Shown here piece after piece: positions 1 to 4,048 of a DNA stretch of 5,971 nucleotides; positions within the stretch are counted from its first letter, which is position 1; each line of letters opens with the position of its first letter. Under the pieces are notes generated by a model. That model had not been told where the DNA came from. It ran no database searches and was given only the letters and a program-made list of their open reading frames with translations. The position numbers were made by a program, and so were the translations under genes. Source of the DNA: an uncultured Taibaiella sp. (GTDB lineage: Bacteria > Bacteroidota > Bacteroidia > Chitinophagales > Chitinophagaceae); assembly GCA_946886975.1 (NCBI GenBank), contig CAMPJV010000173.1, forward strand, positions 1 to 5,971, in the 5' to 3' direction.

Positions 1-491
1 TACATATCCTCCAGGTTTACATATTCCAGCAGACCCTTGTTCTCCCAGTGCTGAAGCCCTTCTGCAGGTATGTTCACGTCATCCTTTATCATTCCTTCCA
101 CTTCGGCAATGATTTTTGGGCTCGATGGTCCGCCATGAGCTCCTTTCAATTTAAAGCCATTGTAAGACGGGGGATTGTGCGAAGCAGTGATTACCACACC
201 CTGTTGCGCCTTCATCTGCAGCACTCCAAAGGATATCATCGGTGTACTTACGAAACCTTTTGCCAGTATGACCTTCACGCCGTTTGCGCAAAGTACTTTT
301 GTCACAACATCAGTAAAAAGCTCACCACCAAATCGACAGTCATGTCCTACTACCACAGAGGCATTCTTTCCATTATTGTTCAGCCAGTCGGCCAGTGCCT
401 GGGCAACACGGGCTACATTATAAACTGTAAAGTCTTGTGCGATGATGGCACGCCATCCATCTGTTCCAAATTTAATCTTGTCGGGGGTCAT
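1..491 (-). CDS. Phosphoglucomutase/phosphomannomutase family protein, N-terminal part (runs off the left edge)
   Basis: This is an alpha-D-phosphohexomutase, a cytoplasmic enzyme that interconverts hexose 1- and 6-phosphates through a phosphoserine intermediate. It feeds glycogen, cell-wall and surface-sugar synthesis. Read from ATG at 491 downwards, 163 complete codons are visible and the frame is open at base 1. Near the N-terminus is the FGTDGWRA motif (residues 8-15) typical of domain I. The active-site loop TASHNPPSYNGFK lies at 102-114, with Ser104 as the expected phosphorylated residue. VGHDCR (48-53) matches the usual V-G-x-D-x-R strand. Family members are about 450-580 residues, so domains II-IV (metal loop, sugar-binding loop, phosphate-binding domain) lie outside the window. 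The start is chosen because FGTDGWR normally begins within about 10 residues of it, and the upstream frame soon stops. It is divergent from the aldehyde dehydrogenase. Substrate preference (glucose, mannose or glucosamine) cannot be told from this part. Confidence 0.93.
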   Translation of the reverse strand, partial: MTPDKIKFGTDGWRAIIAQDFTVYNVARVAQALADWLNNNGKNASVVVGHDCRFGGELFTDVVTKVLCANGVKVILAKGFVSTPMISFGVLQMKAQQGVVITASHNPPSYNGFKLKGAHGGPSSPKIIAEVEGMIKDDVNIPAEGLQHWENKGLLEYVNLEDM

Positions 492-507
492 GTTCGGTTG
501 TTTTAGA

Positions 508-525
508 TCTGCTGCATAGAGCAGA
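508..525 (-). other. Small inverted repeat in the leader of the phosphohexomutase gene
   Basis: TCTGCT and AGCAGA form a perfect 6-bp inverted repeat around a 6-base loop (GCATAG). It lies about 17 bases upstream of the phosphohexomutase start and downstream of the putative -7 element on that strand. It could form a small leader hairpin or be a short operator. It is short enough to be chance, and no function is claimed. Confidence 0.3.
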
Positions 526-538
526 CTTATATGGGCAG

Positions 539-546
539 CAAAAATA
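539..546 (-). promoter_or_regulatory. Putative Bacteroidota -7 element for the phosphohexomutase gene
   Basis: The minus strand reads TATTTTTG, a full match to the Bacteroidota sigma-ABfr -7 consensus TAnnTTTG, about 48 bases upstream of the phosphohexomutase start. No clear TTTG -33 element is found at the usual spacing further upstream. The tract is A/T-rich, so a chance match is possible. Confidence 0.35.
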
Positions 547-599
547 ATAAACCTTTCGTACCTGCCTGCTTATTTACCTTTATGCACAAATTTTCAGGT

Positions 600-1973
600 A
601 TGGTAGAGGTTCTTAGATCGATCAATCCAGCTACAGGACAGGTTTTGGGCAGTTATGAAGTCACCACTGAAGAGCAAGTGGGTAAAGCGGTAAAGCAAGC
701 AGAGAAAGCATTCTCCGGATGGAGGTCGTTATCTTTCAGTGAACGTGGTGCCCTTCTCCGGAGTGTAGCAAAGCAGCTCCGCGCCAGGAAGCAATATCTC
801 GCAGAGCTTGCCACCCGCGAGATGGGAAAGCCCATTGGGCAAAGTATAGCTGAGGTTGAGAAATGCGCCATGAGCTTTGACTTCTATGCAAAGAACGGCC
901 CTGCTTTCCTTAAAGATGAAGTCGTTGAAACAGATGCCAGGAGAAGCTATGTAAGCTTTCAGCCGCTCGGCATTGTGCTTGCCATCATGCCCTGGAACTT
1001 TCCCTACTGGCAGGTTTTCCGTGCAATGGGCCCGGCAATTATGGCTGGTAATGCCATGTTGCTAAAGCATGCTTCGAATGTGAGTGGCTGCGCTCTTGCC
1101 ATAGAAAAGATTATGAAAGATGCCGGAGCGCCTAAGGGACTTTTCCAGACCCTCCTTATTCCTTCTTCCAATATAGCTGACCTTATAGCAAACCCTGCCA
1201 TAGCCGCAGTTACGCTTACCGGCAGTACCGAAGCAGGCAGAAAAGTAGCCTCCCTGGCTGGCTCACATATAAAGAAGCAGGTATTAGAGCTGGGCGGCAG
1301 CGATGCTTACATCATTCTTGAAGACGCAGATATGGACTTGGCAATTAAGACCTGCGTTGATGGTCGTCTTGTGAACAGCGGCCAAAGCTGTGTTGCAGCG
1401 AAAAGGTTTGTTGCCGTCAAAGCAATCAGGAAGGAATTTGAGCAGAGAATGACTGAACAGATGAAGCAGGCCACCTTTGGTGATCCCTTCGACAGGAAAA
1501 ATAAGATCGGCCCACTAGCCCGCCTCGACTTGCGCGACCAGCTCCATGAGCAGGTGTTACGAAGCATAGAAAAAGGGGCAAAGCTCCTCTGTGGAGGCTA
1601 TATTCCGGAAGGGGAGGGCTCTTATTATCCGCCAACTGTACTCACGAACGTAAAGAAGGGCATGCCTGCGTACGACGAAGAGCTGTTTGGCCCCGTAGCG
1701 GCAATCATAGAAGCGAAAGATGAGAAAGAGGCGATACGAATAGCTAACGATAACATCTATGGCCTCGGCGCAGGTATCTTTTCTAAGAACAGGAAGCGTG
1801 CAGAGCAAATAGCTGCAAGAGAGCTAAATGCCGGCAATTGCTTCGTAAACTCGTTCGTCCACTCCGATCCCCGACTTCCTTTCGGCGGCACGAAGCAAAG
1901 TGGCTACGGACGCGAATTAAGTATCTTTGGGATAAGAGAATTCGTAAATATAAAGACAGTGTTTGTACGGTAA
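600..1973 (+). CDS. Aldehyde dehydrogenase, short succinate-semialdehyde dehydrogenase type
   Basis: This is an NAD(P)-dependent aldehyde dehydrogenase of 457 residues. It most resembles the short succinate-semialdehyde dehydrogenases (GabD/Sad-like), which oxidise succinate semialdehyde to succinate in GABA and related catabolism. Visible landmarks are the N-terminal SINPATG (7-13), the cofactor-site PWNFP (131-135) with oxyanion Asn133, Lys156 in the LKHASN segment, and GSTEAG (208-213). The general-base Glu230 sits in LELGG, the nucleophile Cys264 in NSGQSC, and FGGTKQSGYGRE lies near the C-terminus. The frame is open upstream to an ATG at 531, but those 23 extra residues look non-coding and would overlap the divergent promoter region. 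The ATG at 600 puts SINPATG at the usual place and gives the usual family length. An intermediate ATG at 582 is also possible. It is divergent from the phosphohexomutase and followed 64 bases later by the SGNH hydrolase. The family call is very firm and the substrate is inferred. Confidence 0.94.
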   Translation: MVEVLRSINPATGQVLGSYEVTTEEQVGKAVKQAEKAFSGWRSLSFSERGALLRSVAKQLRARKQYLAELATREMGKPIGQSIAEVEKCAMSFDFYAKNGPAFLKDEVVETDARRSYVSFQPLGIVLAIMPWNFPYWQVFRAMGPAIMAGNAMLLKHASNVSGCALAIEKIMKDAGAPKGLFQTLLIPSSNIADLIANPAIAAVTLTGSTEAGRKVASLAGSHIKKQVLELGGSDAYIILEDADMDLAIKTCVDGRLVNSGQSCVAAKRFVAVKAIRKEFEQRMTEQMKQATFGDPFDRKNKIGPLARLDLRDQLHEQVLRSIEKGAKLLCGGYIPEGEGSYYPPTVLTNVKKGMPAYDEELFGPVAAIIEAKDEKEAIRIANDNIYGLGAGIFSKNRKRAEQIAARELNAGNCFVNSFVHSDPRLPFGGTKQSGYGRELSIFGIREFVNIKTVFVR

Positions 1974-2037
1974 TTGTGAATTGTTAGTGATTGATGGTAA
2001 TAATGAAGGACAATAATTTAAAAATTTCTAATCAGGA

Positions 2038-2640
2038 ATGTATACTTATCTCGCACTTGGCGATTCATACACTGTAGGTGAACAAGTTCCATTTCATGAT
2101 AGTTTTCCCTATCAAACTGCAAAGTTGCTTCGCAGAGACAAAGTTGAAGTGACTGACCCAGTCATAATTGCAAAAACCGGCTGGACGACAGATGAACTGG
2201 CCATGGCCGTTCGTGAAGAGGGGATAAAGGAAACATTTTCTGTCGTAACGCTCCTTATTGGCGTAAATAATCAATACCGCGGCAGAGACGTAGAAAACTA
2301 CCGGGAGGAATTCACCCAGCTCCTCACCCAGGCCATAGTATTCGCCAACGGACACACCCAAAATGTATTTGTTCTCTCCATTCCCGATTGGGGCATGACC
2401 CCATTTGCCGAAGGCAAGGATCGGGGGAAAATAGCAAGAGAAATAGATGCCTATAATGCTGCAAAGAAAGACATCACCTTAGCCCATAAATGCAACTACC
2501 TCGATATTACTGATAGTACGCGCAAAAACGGGACCACAGGTGAATATCTTGCAGAAGATGGCCTCCATCCATCAGGAAAAGAATATACCATCTGGGCGCA
2601 AAGACTTGTCCCCATGATTATCAAAGTTTTGAAAGGTTGA
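2038..2640 (+). CDS. SGNH/GDSL-family hydrolase (esterase or lysophospholipase-like), cytoplasmic
   Basis: This 200-residue protein is of the SGNH hydrolase superfamily, whose members cleave esters, thioesters or acetyl groups from lipids and sugars. The blocks are clear. Block I is LALGDSYT with nucleophile Ser10. Block II has an oxyanion glycine, probably Gly48 in KTGWT. Block III is LIGVNN (73-78), with Asn77 as the oxyanion residue and Asn replacing the usual Asp of GxND. Block V is DGLHPSG (174-180) with Asp174 and His177 completing the triad. There is no signal peptide or membrane segment, so it probably acts in the cytoplasm, unlike many secreted GDSL esterases. The ATG at 2038 places the GDS block within 10 residues of the start, as expected. 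AGGA directly abuts the ATG, too close to be a normal ribosome binding site. The 64-base gap after the aldehyde dehydrogenase shows no terminator or good promoter, so co-transcription is possible. The substrate is unknown. Confidence 0.92.
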   Translation: MYTYLALGDSYTVGEQVPFHDSFPYQTAKLLRRDKVEVTDPVIIAKTGWTTDELAMAVREEGIKETFSVVTLLIGVNNQYRGRDVENYREEFTQLLTQAIVFANGHTQNVFVLSIPDWGMTPFAEGKDRGKIAREIDAYNAAKKDITLAHKCNYLDITDSTRKNGTTGEYLAEDGLHPSGKEYTIWAQRLVPMIIKVLKG

Positions 2641-2712
2641 CCATGACTATCCCTGCAATTCAACGTATTTGTTTGTTTCAAGGAAGGTGAAGCACGGCGG
2701 TGAGCAGACTAA

Positions 2713-2727
2713 AGGGTCATTAGCCCT
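2713..2727. terminator. Weak hairpin between convergent genes, possible bidirectional terminator
   Basis: AGGG and CCCT pair around a 7-base loop where the hydrolase and thioesterase genes converge. It overlaps the thioesterase stop codon (2720-2722). It is followed by GTTCTTTT on the plus strand and TTTAG on the minus strand. The stem is only 4-5 bp, so it is a weak candidate. The rest of the 79-base convergent gap (2641-2719) shows nothing else recognisable. Confidence 0.2.
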
Positions 2728-3121
2728 GTTCTTTTAGTGACTCAAACACCCGGTTAAGCTTCTCCTTCTTCAATATCTTCTGCCATTGCCTTCCTTCTGC
2801 CACTAACCTTGATCCAGCAGTAGCCCTGAAGTCCGTCACGACCTCATTCCCATTCAATTCAGCCAGTATGGCGATAAACATGATCTCCTCACCGATAAGA
2901 GCGGGGGAGAGGTGCTTAATTGTTATTCCAGTGCCAATCCCTTCTTCATCCTCTTCCTTCATGTCCAGCACGAACAGCCTGCCGCTCCATTCTGCCTCCC
3001 TTGCAAGGGCAAAAGTGGCGTATACTGAGTGTACCTCTCCGCTTTCAAACCGGGCGGTATCTGATGTCCCCACCACATGGATAAAGCTCTTTATATCACC
3101 AATCTGGAACGGGTGCTTCAT
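2720..3121 (-). CDS. Hotdog-fold acyl-CoA thioesterase, fluoroacetyl-CoA thioesterase (FlK)-like family
   Basis: This is a 133-residue single hotdog-domain protein, close to the family's usual length of about 130-140. It probably hydrolyses an acyl-CoA or other thioester in the cytoplasm. It resembles FlK-like thioesterases: VYATFALAREAEW (33-45) on the central helix, then GIGTGITIKHLSPALIG with the TxxxHL(S/A)P segment, then the A-x-L strand and a C-terminal EGRQWQKIL strand. Thr36, Glu44 and His70 are spaced +8 and +34, as recalled for the FlK catalytic Thr42, Glu50 and His76. The position of FlK's gating Phe36 appears to be Val here, so a fluoroacetate role is not supported. The frame stays open up to an ATG at 3205, but the extra 28 residues look non-coding and would cover the divergent promoter region. 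The ATG at 3121 (MKHPFQIGD) gives the normal domain start. It converges on the hydrolase and is divergent from the metal operon. The substrate is unknown. Confidence 0.85.
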   Translation of the reverse strand: MKHPFQIGDIKSFIHVVGTSDTARFESGEVHSVYATFALAREAEWSGRLFVLDMKEEDEEGIGTGITIKHLSPALIGEEIMFIAILAELNGNEVVTDFRATAGSRLVAEGRQWQKILKKEKLNRVFESLKEQG

Positions 3122-3126
3122 AAAAG

Positions 3127-3134
3127 CAAAATAA
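3127..3134 (-). promoter_or_regulatory. Possible -7 element for the thioesterase gene
   Basis: The minus strand reads TTATTTTG, one mismatch from the Bacteroidota TAnnTTTG consensus, 5 bases upstream of the thioesterase start at 3121. If used, the transcript would be almost leaderless. No -33 TTTG is seen at normal spacing. This is weak evidence. Confidence 0.2.
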
Positions 3135-3183
3135 TGTAAAACCTTTCGGTAATCATATAACAGACCATTTGTTGGGACTTCTG

Positions 3184-3191
3184 TATATTTG
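3184..3191 (+). promoter_or_regulatory. Putative Bacteroidota -7 element for the HYC/HMA/receptor operon
   Basis: TATATTTG is a full match to TAnnTTTG and ends 13 bases before the ATG at 3205. A TTTG at 3168-3171 could be the -33 element, but the spacing of 12 bases is shorter than the usual 19 or so. The implied leader would be under 10 bases. The 83-base divergent gap (3122-3204) must hold the control sites for both flanking genes. No clear inverted-repeat operator is seen in it. Confidence 0.4.
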
Positions 3192-3204
3192 CCATATATT
3201 TCCA

Positions 3205-3618
3205 ATGAAGAGGCTCCTCGTCATACCTGTAATGTTCCTTTATATCCTGGCGGTGTCGGGTATAATGGTGCACGCACATTATTGTGGAGAGGTCCTCGAG
3301 TCATGGGCTGTTTACCTGAAGGCAGGCGGTTGTGATGACGGTGGCTGTGACGACGAGTCACAAGAGCCGGATGGCTGCTGCGAAGATAAGGTCATAGCGT
3401 ACAAGGTCACGAATGATCAGCACCAGGTTGACGTTTTCAAGCTCAAGCTTCAGACGCTTCAGCTTTCAGCCGTTGTCGTCGATACTTATCATCCAGGGTC
3501 ATGTAACACTTTCCACAGCCGGTTGGCGGTACCTACTTACCAGTCCAATTCGCCGCCAGGACTTTGGGAGAGTATTCCTCTGTACAAACTTCACTCCAGT
3601 TTTACTTATTACGGTTAG
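3205..3618 (+). CDS. HYC_CC_PP family secreted small Cys-rich protein
   Basis: This 137-residue protein fits the Bacteroidota HYC_CC_PP family, named for three conserved motifs and of uncharacterised function. All three are present: His25-Tyr26-Cys27 just after the hydrophobic N-terminus, Cys58-Cys59, and Pro117-Pro118. Residues 1-24 form a signal peptide or anchor, with Lys2-Arg3, a hydrophobic core and a possible cut after VHA at residue 24. Between the motifs is a Cys/acidic stretch with a tandem GGCDD repeat (41-45 and 46-50) leading to DGCCED. That gives five cysteines plus His23 and His25, chemistry suited to soft-metal binding (inference). The C-terminal part is a probable beta-rich region ending in FTYYG. 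The start at 3205 is chosen over an in-frame ATG at 3169 because it begins a textbook signal peptide and lies after the -7 element. It is the first gene of an apparent operon with an HMA protein and a TonB-dependent receptor, which supports a metal-related envelope role. Confidence 0.85.
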   Translation: MKRLLVIPVMFLYILAVSGIMVHAHYCGEVLESWAVYLKAGGCDDGGCDDESQEPDGCCEDKVIAYKVTNDQHQVDVFKLKLQTLQLSAVVVDTYHPGSCNTFHSRLAVPTYQSNSPPGLWESIPLYKLHSSFTYYG

Positions 3619-3623
3619 GTCTT

Positions 3624-3639
3624 CAATCGTTCGCGATTG
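3624..3639 (+). other. Perfect 6-bp hairpin with a TTCG loop between operon genes 1 and 2
   Basis: CAATCG and CGATTG pair perfectly around a TTCG tetraloop, 5 bases after the HYC gene stop. The loop is closed by G-C rather than the extra-stable C-G pair. No T-run follows, so it is not a classic intrinsic terminator. It could protect the upstream message end, mark a processing site or reduce read-through. Confidence 0.45.
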
Positions 3640-3662
3640 TATTATGCACCTATTTAAATTCG

Positions 3663-3678
3663 CTGCCTATCCCGGCAG
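3663..3678 (+). other. Second hairpin in the same gap, 15 bases before the HMA gene
   Basis: CTGCC and GGCAG pair around a 6-base loop, followed by TTTAAA, 15 bases before the ATG at 3694. With only 5 bp and three T residues it is a poor terminator. It may hinder ribosome loading on the HMA gene or be part of an RNA element with the hairpin at 3624-3639. Confidence 0.35.
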
Positions 3679-3693
3679 TTTAAACCGATAATA

Positions 3694-4038
3694 ATGAAAC
3701 AATTCATTTTAATACTTACAGTAATATTCACCTCCTTCTCATTATCCGCACAGGATAGTGATATTAAGACTGAGTCCATGAAAGTTGATGGCAATTGCAA
3801 TATGTGCAAAAAACGCATTGAGCAGGCCGCCTTCGTGAAAGGAGTGAAACGCGTAGAGTGGGATAAAGAGACCCATGTACTGAATGTTGTTTACCGTTCT
3901 TCGAAGACCACGATGGAGACCGTTGCTCAGAGCATAGCAAAAGCTGGGCATTCTTCTGAGAGGATAGAGGCAAAGGAAAAGGATTATAAGAACCTGCCAA
4001 CCTGTTGCCAGTACAAGGACCATATCTGTAACGACTAA
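3694..4038 (+). CDS. Secreted heavy-metal-associated (HMA) domain protein
   Basis: This 114-residue protein is a periplasmic metal-binding or metallochaperone-like protein with one HMA (ferredoxin-like, CopZ/Atx1-type) domain. Residues 1-19 form a signal peptide with a likely cut after LSA, before Gln20. The HMA domain spans about 24-93. Its metal site is GNCNMC with Cys35 and Cys38, preceded by MKVDG in place of the usual M-x-C-x-x-C lead. It is followed by KKRIEQA and a GVKRVEWD strand, as in the family. After the domain comes a Cys-rich tail of about 15 residues, LPTCCQYKDHIC, with Cys104, Cys105 and Cys112. Classical CopZ/Atx1 lacks this tail, and it may add metal ligands. The gene lies 75 bases after the HYC gene and 10 bases before the receptor, so it is probably co-transcribed with the latter. 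Most CopZ-type proteins are cytoplasmic, so export suggests transfer of metal in the periplasm. The metal is not determined; copper is the commonest for this site. Confidence 0.93.
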   Translation: MKQFILILTVIFTSFSLSAQDSDIKTESMKVDGNCNMCKKRIEQAAFVKGVKRVEWDKETHVLNVVYRSSKTTMETVAQSIAKAGHSSERIEAKEKDYKNLPTCCQYKDHICND

Positions 4039-4048
4039 ACTCCGCAAG

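Noticed and set aside
48..506. Plus-strand open frames at 48-506 and 175-423
   Set aside because: They lie antisense to the clearly recognisable phosphohexomutase frame and their translations show no domain or motif.
531..599. N-terminal extension of the aldehyde dehydrogenase from the ATG at 531
   Set aside because: The 23 extra residues are not typical of the family, and the ATG at 600 gives the usual domain start and length.
2689..2708. Imperfect direct repeat GGTGAAGCA / GGTGAGCA in the convergent gap
   Set aside because: It has only two short, inexact copies with no flanking mobile-element features, so it is likely chance.
2720..3121. Fluoroacetate detoxification role for the FlK-like protein
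   Set aside because: The catalytic triad is kept, but the lid residue appears changed and no dehalogenase or related genes are nearby.
3122..3205. N-terminal extension of the thioesterase from the ATG at 3205 (minus strand)
   Set aside because: It would overlap the divergent promoter region and the start of the HYC gene, and the hotdog domain starts naturally at 3121.
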